Source: CAZMYM01 sp964620325 (lineage in GTDB: Bacteria > Bipolaricaulota > Bipolaricaulia > UBA7950 > UBA9294). From it: a DNA stretch of 64,000 nucleotides. Position 1 is the stretch's first letter. Every line of letters starts with the position of its first letter. The DNA lies in assembly GCA_964620325.1 (NCBI GenBank), contig CAZUIM010000013.1, forward strand, positions 12,304 to 76,303, in the 5' to 3' direction. The position numbers and the translations under genes were made by a program. Shown here in pieces: positions 16,901 to 25,349 of this stretch. The notes beneath the pieces were generated by a model. It was not told the origin of the DNA, searched no databases, and saw only the letters and a list, made by a program, of their open reading frames with translations.

Positions 16901-18955
16901 TTGAACCAGCTCGAGTCGGAACTCCCGCTGAAGAGCCCGGCGCAGAGAGAGCGGCTGATCGGAACGAAGAGCGTCGGTGACGTCATCGATTCGGAGACGA
17001 AGCGCGTTCTGATCAAGGTGGACGAGACGATCACGCCTCAGCTGCTCGACGTGTTGGCGGAGGCGAAGGTGAAGACGATTCGCGTCCGCCCGAGAATCGT
17101 GATCCGTTCCCCGATGGTCTGCGACAGCGTCGGCGGGGTGTGTCAGCTCTGCTACGGATTCGACATGAGCAACCACAAACCGATCCAATTGGGAACGGCT
17201 GTCGGGGTCATCGCGGCGCAATCGGTCGGCGAACCGGGAACACAGCTGACGATGCGGACGTTCCATACCGGCGGCGTCGCCGGTGAGGACATCACACAGG
17301 GGCTGCCGCGGGCCGAGGAGCTGTTCGAGGCGCGGAAGACGACGAAGGGCGGCGAGGCGGGAATCTCGCCGCTCGACGGCTACGTGACCGACATCACGTC
17401 GACGGCTTCCGGGGGAGATCACGTGGAAATCACCGGGGAGTCGAGGACGGTCGTCCTCCCGAAGGCCCTCGTTCGCGAGGGGTTGAGCAAGGGCGAGGAG
17501 ATCGACATCGCGACGTTGCTCGAGTCGGACAGCCCGTGTGCCGGCGAGACCTACATTAGGGAAGCGAGTGGGCAGCGCACGCTCATCCTGCTGAATGCCG
17601 GATCGGGAGATCGATCGTACGCGATCCCCGCCAATGCGTCTCCAAAGGTGAAGAGTGGAGCGAAGGTTTCGACCGGCGATGCGCTGACGAAGCGGTTCAA
17701 CGTCGAGCCGATCGTCGCGGAGACGCGCGGGACGGTTCGAATCTCGGACGAAGATGACCGCGTCTTCCACCTCGAGAGCGACGACGGGACGGCAACCGAG
17801 CATCGGATCCCGTACGGGGCTCGCCTGATGGTCGATCCCGGGAGCAAAGTCTCAGCCGGAACCCAGCTCACGTCGCGCTCGAAGCCGGTCTTCGTTGCCG
17901 CCGAGAACGAAGGGACGGTCGAAGTGCTCGAGGATCGGATCCTCGTGTTCAATCCCGACGGCGGCGGGCTTCGCATCCCGCTCACATCCGACATCGCCTT
18001 CGTCGGCACGCACGGCGGGATCGTGAAGCCGGGGGCGCGAATCGTTCAGTTGGAGGTGCCTCACATCGGATCGGTGAAGGTTGAATCGATCTCGTCGAAG
18101 GGCGAACTGACGTCGGTCAGATTGCGGCCGAAGAGCTCCGTCCGAATCGATAAGGCCGTGATGGTGCGAGTCGGCGAGAAGCTGGAGAAGGGGGATCCAC
18201 TGACGAAGGGCGCGATCGCTCCACTGACCCTTCTCGACGAAGCGGGTGTTCATAAGACCCGCGAGTACCTCCTGAACGAGATCCACAAGGTGTACAAGCA
18301 GCAGGGCGTCGACATCAACGACAAGCACCTCGAGGTGATCATTCGCCAGATCCTGAACAATGTTCGCGTCGTCGATCGGGGCGATTCACGGTTCCTGCTC
18401 GGCGATCTCGTTCCGCTCGAGGCGTTCCGCGAAGAGGTTCGGAGACTCGCGGCGGAGAACGAAGAAGCCGACCGAGCCCGAAGAGAAGCGATCGGGGCGA
18501 AGCTGGCTGAGGACGTCGTCGCGTCCGGTCGTCTCTTCGCCTCCGCCGGCGAGCCACTGACCGAAGAGATCATCGCCGGGGCGCGGAAGATGGGCCTGTT
18601 GAGCGTTCGGATCCAGGGGGACGAGGAATCGGAGGAGCTCCTCTTGGGTGAGAAGCGGCTTCCGGACGGAGAGCGAGAGCTTCTGCGCATCTCGAAGGCG
18701 GCGCTGCAGACGAAGGGGTGGCTCTCCGCCGCGTCGTTCCAGCGGACGACGAAGGTTCTCGCCGAGGCAGCGTTACGCGGTGAGGTGGACGCTCTCGACG
18801 GACTGAAGCCGAGCATCATTGTCGGGAAGCGGATTCCCGCAGGAACCGGCTTCCCCGCGGGGCGGCGAATCGAACACGCTGACGTAGACGCAGCGGAGGA
18901 CACAGACGTCGTCGAGGATCTCGAGGAGGTCGCCGAGGCGATCGAGGCGAGTTGA
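13961..18955 (+). CDS. rpoC: DNA-directed RNA polymerase subunit beta'
   Basis: Large catalytic subunit of RNA polymerase, 1664 residues. The N-terminal zinc ribbon has Cys60, Cys62, Cys75 and Cys78. The catalytic NADFDGDQMAVH places the Mg-binding aspartates at 596, 598 and 600, about 135 positions later than in E. coli, so a sizeable insertion lies between the zinc ribbon and the lid/rudder region, as in Thermus and Thermotoga lineages. The second zinc site includes Cys1054, Cys1061 and Cys1064. The trigger loop (MRTFHTGGVAGEDI) begins near 1098. The start is GTG behind GGTGAGG. rpoB is not upstream; fmdB is. rpsL follows behind a strong internal promoter. Confidence 0.97.
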   Translation: MISGDDIKRVKLQLAPPSAILGWSHGEVTESETINYRTHRAERGGLYAEEIFGPANDYECACGKYKGKKYEGITCEKCHVLVTDSSVRRVNMAHIQLASPVVHFWFLKGVSSLLSRLLGLKKRELQRIAYYETEPTEQALFMVTSSACKEVRPGETLYTSEVDVLRTAFEFDVEPAYFVEVAPRVLTEEAGRATIEDRQLTNGEKFQSVVIGSQEYPLVGDYDLLIEDGDDVAAGSVLAERPVGELCSKTAFEMLVDRYGPAVKGEILDREVLDSLVFIVIRTKAPGIPLEIGDRLTSLEIRAYERIYPDGFIAATGAAGIKGLLEVMNLDGLHDGLSEQLRTETAAGNRRRLIRRLEVVDQLRSSGNNPQDMILDVIPVLPPDLRPMIQLEGGKFATTDLNDLYRRIINRNNRLKKLIDMGAPEVILRNERRMLQEAVDALIHNEKKESPIRGRDNRPLKSLSERIHGKHGRLRRNLLGRRVDYSGRAVIVVDPKLRLHQCGLPKKMALELFKPFILHYLETTTFSDFDEIKNRALMGEMPEVWDILDKLIKDHPVLLNRAPTLHRLSMQAFEPVLVDGEAIHIHPLVCSPYNADFDGDQMAVHLPLSPDAIREARELMAAPRNILSPASGEPLSLPSQDPVYAYYYLTLEEPEGLGAGMAFRDIDEARRAHEEGIVDLHSPVRIRIDGRTIATTLGRAELSLAFPEDIRDYDNVLDRRSIKRLVMQCYHRYGWERTATVLDSLKDLGFKYATQAGLTISVKDCLIPVEKEEIVRESLAGVQRIETMFRMGLATEEERKNAVIRIWRRTVDHVEDVTMENLRNHKFNAVYGMVTSGARGGPDQVKQLCGMRGPMAGPSGDIIERPVISNFREGLDMMEYFISTHGGRKGAADTALKTADSGYLTRRLVDASSDTMVTEVDCGTTQGVEVNPLRFSKTEVMESIEDRVYGRVTAQPIIDPSSGEILVEANQWITYDVAAHLNQLESELPLKSPAQRERLIGTKSVGDVIDSETKRVLIKVDETITPQLLDVLAEAKVKTIRVRPRIVIRSPMVCDSVGGVCQLCYGFDMSNHKPIQLGTAVGVIAAQSVGEPGTQLTMRTFHTGGVAGEDITQGLPRAEELFEARKTTKGGEAGISPLDGYVTDITSTASGGDHVEITGESRTVVLPKALVREGLSKGEEIDIATLLESDSPCAGETYIREASGQRTLILLNAGSGDRSYAIPANASPKVKSGAKVSTGDALTKRFNVEPIVAETRGTVRISDEDDRVFHLESDDGTATEHRIPYGARLMVDPGSKVSAGTQLTSRSKPVFVAAENEGTVEVLEDRILVFNPDGGGLRIPLTSDIAFVGTHGGIVKPGARIVQLEVPHIGSVKVESISSKGELTSVRLRPKSSVRIDKAVMVRVGEKLEKGDPLTKGAIAPLTLLDEAGVHKTREYLLNEIHKVYKQQGVDINDKHLEVIIRQILNNVRVVDRGDSRFLLGDLVPLEAFREEVRRLAAENEEADRARREAIGAKLAEDVVASGRLFASAGEPLTEEIIAGARKMGLLSVRIQGDEESEELLLGEKRLPDGERELLRISKAALQTKGWLSAASFQRTTKVLAEAALRGEVDALDGLKPSIIVGKRIPAGTGFPAGRRIEHADVDAAEDTDVVEDLEEVAEAIEAS

Positions 18956-18980
18956 AGCGGGAAGAGACGGTATCTATAAT
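18952..18980 (+). promoter_or_regulatory. Promoter of the rpsL ribosomal operon
   Basis: TTGAAG (containing the rpoC stop codon) and TATAAT with a 17-base spacer. This gives the ribosomal protein genes a promoter separate from rpoC. Confidence 0.8.
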
Positions 18981-19007
18981 CGGCCGCAATCCTGTAGGGA
19001 GTGGAAA

Positions 19008-19373
19008 ATGCCAACGATCAATCAGCTGATTCGACGAGGACGGAAGGCGAAGACGAAGAAGCGGAAGGCGCCGCAGCTGGACGCTTGCCCGCAGCGGCGG
19101 GGTGTGTGTACGCGAGTCTACACGCGAACGCCGAAGAAGCCGAACTCGGCCCTTCGTAAGGTCGCCCGCGTTCGCCTGAGCAACGGCAAGGAAGTGACCG
19201 CCTATATTGGTGGCGAGGGTCACAATCTCCAGGAGCACTCGATGGTTCTCGTGCGCGGAGGCCGCGTCAAGGATCTGCCGGGTGTTCGGTACCACATCGT
19301 TCGTGGGACGCTCGATGCCGAAGGGGTGGACGGCCGTCGTCAGGGCCGCTCGAAGTACGGGGCGAAGAAGTAG
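19008..19373 (+). CDS. rpsL: Ribosomal protein uS12
   Basis: Decoding-centre protein of the 30S subunit, 121 residues. It has the KKPNSALRKVARVRL stretch around the streptomycin-resistance positions and the GGRVKDLPGVRYHIVRG motif carrying the Asp that is often methylthiolated. Start behind GGGAG. It is the first gene after the internal promoter and precedes rpsG by 12 bases. Confidence 0.98.
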   Translation: MPTINQLIRRGRKAKTKKRKAPQLDACPQRRGVCTRVYTRTPKKPNSALRKVARVRLSNGKEVTAYIGGEGHNLQEHSMVLVRGGRVKDLPGVRYHIVRGTLDAEGVDGRRQGRSKYGAKK

Positions 19374-19385
19374 GCGAGGAGACCG

Positions 19386-19844
19386 ATGAAAATCGCAGGC
19401 CGAGACGTGCGTCCCGACATCCGTCACAACAGCAAGCTGTTGGCGAAGCTGGTCAACTACATCATGTACGACGGCAAGAAGTCGATCGCCGAGAAGATTG
19501 TCTACGACGCGTTGGAGTTGATCGACGAACGGAGCGACAGCCCGGCGCTCGAGACGTACAACGAGGCGATCGGGAACTGCTCGCCCCGTCTCGAAGTCCG
19601 CACGCGCCGCGTGGGTGGCGCGAATTATCAGGTTCCCTACGAGGTTCCCCCGGAGCGCCAAGTGGCACTCGCTCTCCGTTGGCTGGTCAGCGCGTCTCGT
19701 GCTCGGGGTGAACACACGATGGCGCAGAAGCTCGCTGGCGAGATTCTCGATGCGTCTCGCAAGGAGGGAAAGGCGTACGCCAAGCGACTCGATGCTCACC
19801 GCATGGCTGAGGCGAACAAGGCGTTCGCGCACTACCGCTGGTAG
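19386..19844 (+). CDS. rpsG: Ribosomal protein uS7
   Basis: Organizer of the 30S head and contact to the E-site tRNA. The 152 residues are slightly fewer than the usual 156. The RRVGGANYQVPYEV and ALRWLVSASR segments are characteristic. A short hairpin-prone spacer of 63 bases separates it from fusA. Confidence 0.98.
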   Translation: MKIAGRDVRPDIRHNSKLLAKLVNYIMYDGKKSIAEKIVYDALELIDERSDSPALETYNEAIGNCSPRLEVRTRRVGGANYQVPYEVPPERQVALALRWLVSASRARGEHTMAQKLAGEILDASRKEGKAYAKRLDAHRMAEANKAFAHYRW

Positions 19845-19907
19845 AGCCCCTTCCTGCTGGGCTTCCGTCGGCTCACACTTCCCCGAACGGTAGGAAACGA
19901 GGAATCG

Positions 19908-21983
19908 ATGTCGAAGTCTGAGCCGGTCCGTCTCGAACGCGTGCGCAACATCGGCATCATGGCGCACATCGACGCCGGCAAGACGACGACCACCGAACGG
20001 ATCCTCTACTACACCGGGCAGATCCATAAGATGGGAGAGGTTCACGACGGGGACACCGAGATGGATTGGATGTCCCAGGAGCGTGAACGCGGGATCACCA
20101 TCACGTCGGCGGCGACGAGCTGTCGATGGGCAAATCACACGATCAACATCATCGACACGCCAGGCCATGTGGATTTCACCGCGGAAGTCGAGCGATCCCT
20201 GCGCGTGCTCGACGGCGGCGTCGTCGTCTTCTCCGGCGTCGAGATGGTCGAGTCGCAATCCGAGACGGTCTGGCGCCAAGCCGATCGATATCGGATCCCG
20301 CGGATCGCCTTTGTGAACAAGCTCGATCGCGCCGAGGCGAGCTTCGAGGAGACGGTCGACATGATCGAGGAGCGCCTTGGCGTCAAGGCTGTTCCTCTCT
20401 ACCTACCCCATCGGAACGAGGAGCGGTGTCTGCTCGGTATGGTCGATCTGATCGAGCAGGTCTACCTCACGTGGGACGAGGAATCGCTCGGCGCGAGGAT
20501 CGAACGGGGGCCGATCCCCGAGAGGCTGGTGGAGAAGGTGGCGGCCTATCGGGAGCGAGCGATCGAGAGCGTCGCCGAGGTCGACGATCGTGTGATGGAG
20601 AAGTTCGTGCACGAGGAGCCGATCGACGGCGCGCTGTTCCACGAAGGGCTCCGGAAAGGATGTCTCGCGAGCACACTGGTCCCGGTGCTCGGCGGTTCGG
20701 CATTTCAGAATGTCGGAGTTCAGACGATCCTGGACGCAGTTGTGCGCTACCTTCCATCTCCGCTTGACGTTCCGCCGATTCAAGGTGCCGACGGAGTCGG
20801 GGTTCGGAAGGCAGACACGGAGGCACCGTTTTCCGCTCTTGCCTTCAAGGTTGCGACCGACCGCTACGCCGGTCAGCTCGTCTTCGTCCGTGTCTACTCG
20901 GGAACGGTGTCGGCCGGCGGTCACGCGTTCAACGCCTCGACGGGGAAGGGTTTTCGGGTGACGAAGATTTTCAGGATGCACGCGAATCGGCGCGATGCGA
21001 TCGACGAAGCGCGGGCGGGGGATATCGTTGCCATCGTCGGATCTCAGCCGATATCGACTGGGGACACACTGTGCGACAAGTCGGCACCGATCTTGCTGGA
21101 GAAGATCAGCTTTCCGGAGCCGGTCGTCTTCGTGGCGGTCGAACCGCGCACGGAGGCCGAGTTCGGAGAGCTGCTCGAGGGACTTGCAAAGCTGGCCAAG
21201 GAAGACCCGACGTTTCGCGTCGAGACCGACGAGACGACGAACCAGACGATCCTCGGCGGAATGGGGGAGCTTCATCTCGAGATCCTGATTCGAAGACTTC
21301 GCGAGGAGTTCGGGATGTTCGCGCACGTTGGGCAACCCCAGGTTGCGTATCGTGAGACCCTTTGCGAACCGCTGACCGTCGAGGGGCGCTTCACGAAACA
21401 GGTTGGCGGGCGGGGGCAGTACGGACACGTCGTCCTCAGACTGGAGCCACTGCCGAGGGGAAGCGGGATTGCCTTCGATTCCACCGCCTCGGACGAGGAC
21501 GTGCCAAAAACGTACAGAAACAGCATAGAAAGCGCACTTCGGGCAGCATTGACAAACGGTCCGGTCGCCGGGTATCCTCTGGCCGATATCGGGGCCACCC
21601 TGGTCGGTGGTTCCTTTCACCCAGTTGACTCGTCGGAGCTTGCGTTTCGTGCGGCGACGGCGGAAGCGTTGCACGACGCGTACGCCGAGGCGGTGTTTGG
21701 CCTTCTCGAGCCGATCATGGAAGGCGAGATTATCACACCGGCCGAGTACCTGGGCGAAGTGATGGAGGACCTGGCTCGGAGGCGTGGCGAGATCCGCGAG
21801 CTCCTGTCTCGAGAGACGGTGCAGATACTGTCTGCGTCAGTCCCGCTGGCGGAGACGTTCGGATATGCGACGCGGCTGCGGTCGCTGACGCAGGGAAGGG
21901 CAACGTACTCCTTGCGTGTAGTCCGCTACGACAAGGTCCCGGAGAGCTTGCAGGAAGAGATCGTTAGGGCAAGAGGATACTGA
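19908..21983 (+). CDS. fusA: Elongation factor G
   Basis: Translocation GTPase, 691 residues. The G domain has AHIDAGKTTT (P-loop Lys25), RGITI, DTPGHVDF with the catalytic His, and NKLDR. Domains II-V are complete, with HPVDSSELAFR near the end. tuf, which normally follows fusA, is absent; rpsJ starts 5 bases later. A second, divergent EF-G-like gene is at 60839, so this copy is the one expected to serve translocation. Confidence 0.97.
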   Translation: MSKSEPVRLERVRNIGIMAHIDAGKTTTTERILYYTGQIHKMGEVHDGDTEMDWMSQERERGITITSAATSCRWANHTINIIDTPGHVDFTAEVERSLRVLDGGVVVFSGVEMVESQSETVWRQADRYRIPRIAFVNKLDRAEASFEETVDMIEERLGVKAVPLYLPHRNEERCLLGMVDLIEQVYLTWDEESLGARIERGPIPERLVEKVAAYRERAIESVAEVDDRVMEKFVHEEPIDGALFHEGLRKGCLASTLVPVLGGSAFQNVGVQTILDAVVRYLPSPLDVPPIQGADGVGVRKADTEAPFSALAFKVATDRYAGQLVFVRVYSGTVSAGGHAFNASTGKGFRVTKIFRMHANRRDAIDEARAGDIVAIVGSQPISTGDTLCDKSAPILLEKISFPEPVVFVAVEPRTEAEFGELLEGLAKLAKEDPTFRVETDETTNQTILGGMGELHLEILIRRLREEFGMFAHVGQPQVAYRETLCEPLTVEGRFTKQVGGRGQYGHVVLRLEPLPRGSGIAFDSTASDEDVPKTYRNSIESALRAALTNGPVAGYPLADIGATLVGGSFHPVDSSELAFRAATAEALHDAYAEAVFGLLEPIMEGEIITPAEYLGEVMEDLARRRGEIRELLSRETVQILSASVPLAETFGYATRLRSLTQGRATYSLRVVRYDKVPESLQEEIVRARGY

Positions 21984-21988
21984 GCGAA

Positions 21989-22297
21989 ATGGCAAGAGAG
22001 AAGATACGAATCAAGCTGCGAGGCTACGATCACGAGCTCGTCGATAGCTCGATCCGGAAGATCGTCGATTCGGCCAAGGAGTCCCGAGCTCGAATCTCCG
22101 GCCCGATCCCGCTTCCAACGGAGCGGCGGGTCTACACGGTCCTTCGGTCGCCGCACATCGACAAACGTTCGATGGAGCATTTCGAGCGGCGCATTCACAC
22201 GCGTCTGTTGGACATCAAAGAGCCGACCTCGGAGACGATCAACGCTCTGATGGACATCGAGCTCCCGACCGGGATCGACATCGAGATCAAGCTGTAG
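21989..22297 (+). CDS. rpsJ: Ribosomal protein uS10
   Basis: 30S head protein, 102 residues, also the NusE transcription-antitermination partner of NusB. The RIKLRGYDHELVDSS opening and TVLRSPHIDKRSMEHFE segment are typical. It starts the S10 gene block but is only 5 bases from fusA, so no S10-specific promoter or leader is present. Confidence 0.98.
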   Translation: MAREKIRIKLRGYDHELVDSSIRKIVDSAKESRARISGPIPLPTERRVYTVLRSPHIDKRSMEHFERRIHTRLLDIKEPTSETINALMDIELPTGIDIEIKL

Positions 22298-22317
22298 CGT
22301 ACGGAGGTTGGCAGACA

Positions 22318-22935
22318 ATGGCTCGAGGGCTCCCAGCACGAAAGATCGGCATGACGCAGGTGTTCGTCGACGATCGTGCCGTCGGCGCGACGATTGTCGA
22401 GACGAGTCCGTGCACGGTCGTCCAGATTCTCACCGAGGGGACGGACGGGTACGACGCGCTTCGACTCGGATACGACGAGGTCGCTGAATCGAAGGTGAGT
22501 CGCCCGCTGGCAGGGACCTTCAAGAAGGCGGGTGTTCGGCCGCACCGGCGCGTCTTCGAGATTCGTGTCGACACGCCGGAGGAGTACAGCGTCGGAGACA
22601 CCGTCGGCGTTGACTTCTTCGCCGAAGGTGAGGCGATCAACGTCTCCGGCCTGTCGCGCGGGCGAGGATTCCAGGGGGTTGTGAAGCGATGGAAGTTCGC
22701 CGGTGGGCCGAAGTCTCACGGATCGCACTTCCACCGTCGACCTGGATCGATCGGGCAATGCGTGAAGCCCGGGCGTGTGACCAAGGGGAAGAAGCTTCCC
22801 GGCCAGATGGGCGCACGGCGCGTGACGGTTCGCGGCCTTCAAGTTCTCCAGGTTGATCTCGAGCGGAACCTGCTGGTGATCAAGGGAGCGACGCCGGGGA
22901 CAAGCGGCTCGATTCTCGAGGTGGGGCGGCGATGA
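22318..22935 (+). CDS. rplC: Ribosomal protein uL3
   Basis: 50S protein near the peptidyl-transferase centre, 205 residues. Family marks are the opening PARKIGMTQVF, SRGRGFQGVVKRWKF, and the SHGSHFHRRPGSIG loop that approaches the A site. Its stop overlaps the rplD start (ATGA). Confidence 0.98.
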   Translation: MARGLPARKIGMTQVFVDDRAVGATIVETSPCTVVQILTEGTDGYDALRLGYDEVAESKVSRPLAGTFKKAGVRPHRRVFEIRVDTPEEYSVGDTVGVDFFAEGEAINVSGLSRGRGFQGVVKRWKFAGGPKSHGSHFHRRPGSIGQCVKPGRVTKGKKLPGQMGARRVTVRGLQVLQVDLERNLLVIKGATPGTSGSILEVGRR

Positions 22936-23564
22936 CGACCGAAGCGAAGGTGTACACGCACGACGGCTCGGGAGAGCCGTCGGCCATTTCACTCGACGAG
23001 CGGATCTTCGGTGCGAACGTCAACGTCGACCTTCTTCACCGCGCCGTTCGGATGCAGCTGGCGAACCGTCGACAAGGAACGCATTCGACGAAGACGCGCG
23101 GCGAGGTGAGCGGCGGCGGGCGGAAGCCGTGGCGTCAAAAGGGAACTGGACGAGCGCGCGCCGGTTCGCGGCGGAGCCCGATCTGGGTCGGCGGCGGAAC
23201 GATCTTCGGCCCAAAGCCGCGATCCTACGAGACGAAGCTGACACGGAAGATGCGCCAAGGAGCGCTCCGTTCCGCTCTCTCGGATCGTGCGGCAGAAGGG
23301 AAGGTCGCTCTGGTCGACCGCATTCCGTTCGAGGAGCCGAGGACCAAGTTCGCGGTCACTCTTCTCGATCGACTCGGTGCCGGTGACAGCGCGCTCGTGG
23401 TCGTGGCGACGTCCGAGTATGGGCCGGCGGTGAAGAAGTCGTTTCGGAATCTCCCGCAGGCAAAGTGCATCGCCTGTGCCGGGATCAACGTGTACGACAT
23501 CTTGCGTCACGAGCATCTCGTTCTGACGACGGAGGCCGTCGAGGAACTGAAGGAGCGCCTGTAG
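22932..23564 (+). CDS. rplD: Ribosomal protein uL4
   Basis: 50S exit-tunnel protein, 210 residues. The extended loop carries GGRKPWRQKGTGRARAG, which reaches the tunnel constriction. In E. coli L4 also autoregulates its operon by binding the S10 leader; no such leader is visible here. Overlaps rplC by four bases. Confidence 0.98.
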   Translation: MTTEAKVYTHDGSGEPSAISLDERIFGANVNVDLLHRAVRMQLANRRQGTHSTKTRGEVSGGGRKPWRQKGTGRARAGSRRSPIWVGGGTIFGPKPRSYETKLTRKMRQGALRSALSDRAAEGKVALVDRIPFEEPRTKFAVTLLDRLGAGDSALVVVATSEYGPAVKKSFRNLPQAKCIACAGINVYDILRHEHLVLTTEAVEELKERL

Positions 23565-23566
23565 AG

Positions 23567-23866
23567 ATGGCGAAGCTGAAACATCCTGAGGACATTGTGC
23601 TCGCGCCGATCCTTACGGAGGATTCGTGGCAGCAAATGCAGGACCGCAAGTACGCGTTCCGCGTCGCCCCGGGGGCGAACAAGATCGAGATTCGCAAGGC
23701 CATCGAGGAGCTGTTCAAGGTGAAGGTCGAGAAGGTCTGGACGGCCAATCGAACGGGGAAGCCGCGCCGTGAACGATTGAGTCAGATGCACGGGCGGACG
23801 GCGCGCTGGAGAAAGGCGATCGTACGGCTCGCTCCGGGCGACCAGATCGAGATGATGGGAGGCTGA
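23567..23866 (+). CDS. rplW: Ribosomal protein uL23
   Basis: Tunnel-exit protein that docks trigger factor and SRP, 99 residues. Contains ILTEDSWQQM in place of the more usual ITEKS stretch, and the NKIEIRKAIEELFKVKVEKV core. Start two bases after the rplD stop. Confidence 0.96.
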   Translation: MAKLKHPEDIVLAPILTEDSWQQMQDRKYAFRVAPGANKIEIRKAIEELFKVKVEKVWTANRTGKPRRERLSQMHGRTARWRKAIVRLAPGDQIEMMGG

Positions 23867-23873
23867 GGACGAC

Positions 23874-24710
23874 ATGGCGCTGAAACGATACAAGGCGACG
23901 TCGGCCGGCCGGCGTCACGCGGAGCTCCCCGACTTCGGAGAGCTCTCTCAGGTGTCGCCGGAGAGGAGCCTCCTTCGGCCGCTTCCGAAGAAGGGCGGTC
24001 GAAACAGCCAAGGGCGGATAACGGCTCGATTTCGGGGAGGCGGGCACAAACGCCGCTACCGCATGATCGACTTCGCCCGAGCCAAGGACGGCGTTCCGGG
24101 TCGAGTCGTAACGAGGGAGTACGACCCGAATCGATCGGCCTGGATCACCCTTCTGCATTACACCGACGGCGAGAAGCGGTACATCATTGCCCCGATGGCA
24201 TTGGAGATCGGATCGACCGTCGAGGCGGGCGAGGACGCGGAAGTTCGCGTCGGGAACGCGCTTCCGCTGTCGAGAATCCCGTTGGGCTCGGTGATCCACA
24301 ACCTGGAGTTCTCACCAGGCAGCGGTGGCAAGGTGGCACGCTCCGCCGGAACGTCGGCGAAGCTGATCGGAAAAGAAGGGACACGGGCGCACGTCCGTCT
24401 CCCGTCGGGCGAGGTTCGGATCTTCTCGACCGACTGCCGGGCGACGATGGGCGAGGTCTCGAATCCCGACCACAAGAACGTGAAACACGGGAAGGCCGGC
24501 CGTGTGCGGCACTTGGGGCGAAAGCCCCACGTTCGCGGCGTGGCGATGAATCCTGTCGATCACCCGCACGGCGGAGGCGAAGGCCGAGCCCGGGTCGGAC
24601 GCCCGCAGGTTTCGCCGACGGGGAAGCTGGCCAAGGGTGGTCGGACGCGAAAGAACCGGAAGAAATCGACCGCGCTGATTGTGCGTCGCGCCGGCCGAGG
24701 AAGGCGATAG
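23874..24710 (+). CDS. rplB: Ribosomal protein uL2
   Basis: Conserved 50S protein needed for subunit association and peptidyl transfer, 278 residues. GGHKRRYRMIDF, the SAGTSAKLIGKEG segment, and VAMNPVDHPHGGGEGR with the functionally important His are all present. Confidence 0.98.
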   Translation: MALKRYKATSAGRRHAELPDFGELSQVSPERSLLRPLPKKGGRNSQGRITARFRGGGHKRRYRMIDFARAKDGVPGRVVTREYDPNRSAWITLLHYTDGEKRYIIAPMALEIGSTVEAGEDAEVRVGNALPLSRIPLGSVIHNLEFSPGSGGKVARSAGTSAKLIGKEGTRAHVRLPSGEVRIFSTDCRATMGEVSNPDHKNVKHGKAGRVRHLGRKPHVRGVAMNPVDHPHGGGEGRARVGRPQVSPTGKLAKGGRTRKNRKKSTALIVRRAGRGRR

Positions 24711-24713
24711 AAG

Positions 24714-24998
24714 ATGCCGAGGTCGACGAAGAAAGGACCGTTCGTCAAGCAGAGCCTTCTGGAGAAGATCCGGAAGGCGCGGCGAGGGGATCTGAACGAG
24801 ATCGTGACGTGGTCTCGAGCCTCGATGATCACGCCGGAGATGGTCGGTCTGACGATCAAGGTGCACAACGGAAAGGTCCACGTTCCGGTGTACATCGTCG
24901 AGAACATGGTCGGCCATAAGTTGGGCGAATTCGCGCCGACGCGGACGTTCCGCGGCCACGGCGGGATGAAGAAGAAGCGGGCCCCTGGTCTGACGTAG
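24714..24998 (+). CDS. rpsS: Ribosomal protein uS19
   Basis: 30S head protein, 94 residues, in contact with S13 and the A-site region. Shows the SRASMITPEMVGLTIKVHNG core and the GHKLGEFAPTRTFRGHGG tail. Three bases separate it from rplB. Confidence 0.98.
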   Translation: MPRSTKKGPFVKQSLLEKIRKARRGDLNEIVTWSRASMITPEMVGLTIKVHNGKVHVPVYIVENMVGHKLGEFAPTRTFRGHGGMKKKRAPGLT

Positions 24999-25007
24999 GG
25001 AGTGATG

Positions 25008-25349
25008 ATGGAAACACGCGCAGTCGCCAAGTACGTTCGCGTTTCGCCTCGGAAGGCGCGCCTTGTGATCGACGCAATTCGCGGCAAGAACGTCAACGAT
25101 GCGCTCCAGATCGTTCGGCTGTCGAGCAAGAAGGCCGCAAAGACGATTCGGAAGACGCTCGAATCGGCGATTGCCAACGCGGAGAATAACTACGACGTCG
25201 ACGTCGACAGCCTGTACGTTCTGGAAGCAACGGTCGATATGGGGAGGGCGCTTCGGCGGCTTCGCCCGCGCGCCTACGGGCGCGCCGACATCATCAGGCG
25301 TCCGACAAGTCACGTGACCATCGTCGTCGGCGATAGGGAGAGTGCGTAA
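25008..25349 (+). CDS. rplV: Ribosomal protein uL22
   Basis: Exit-tunnel protein, 113 residues with the start used here. YVRVSPRKARLVIDAIRGK and the loop LRPRAYGRADIIRRPTSH identify it. Three in-frame starts lie together (GTG 25002, ATG 25005, ATG 25008); the GGGAG at 24998-25002 is best spaced for ATG 25008. The stop shares one base with the rpsC start (TAATG). Confidence 0.95.
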   Translation: METRAVAKYVRVSPRKARLVIDAIRGKNVNDALQIVRLSSKKAAKTIRKTLESAIANAENNYDVDVDSLYVLEATVDMGRALRRLRPRAYGRADIIRRPTSHVTIVVGDRESA

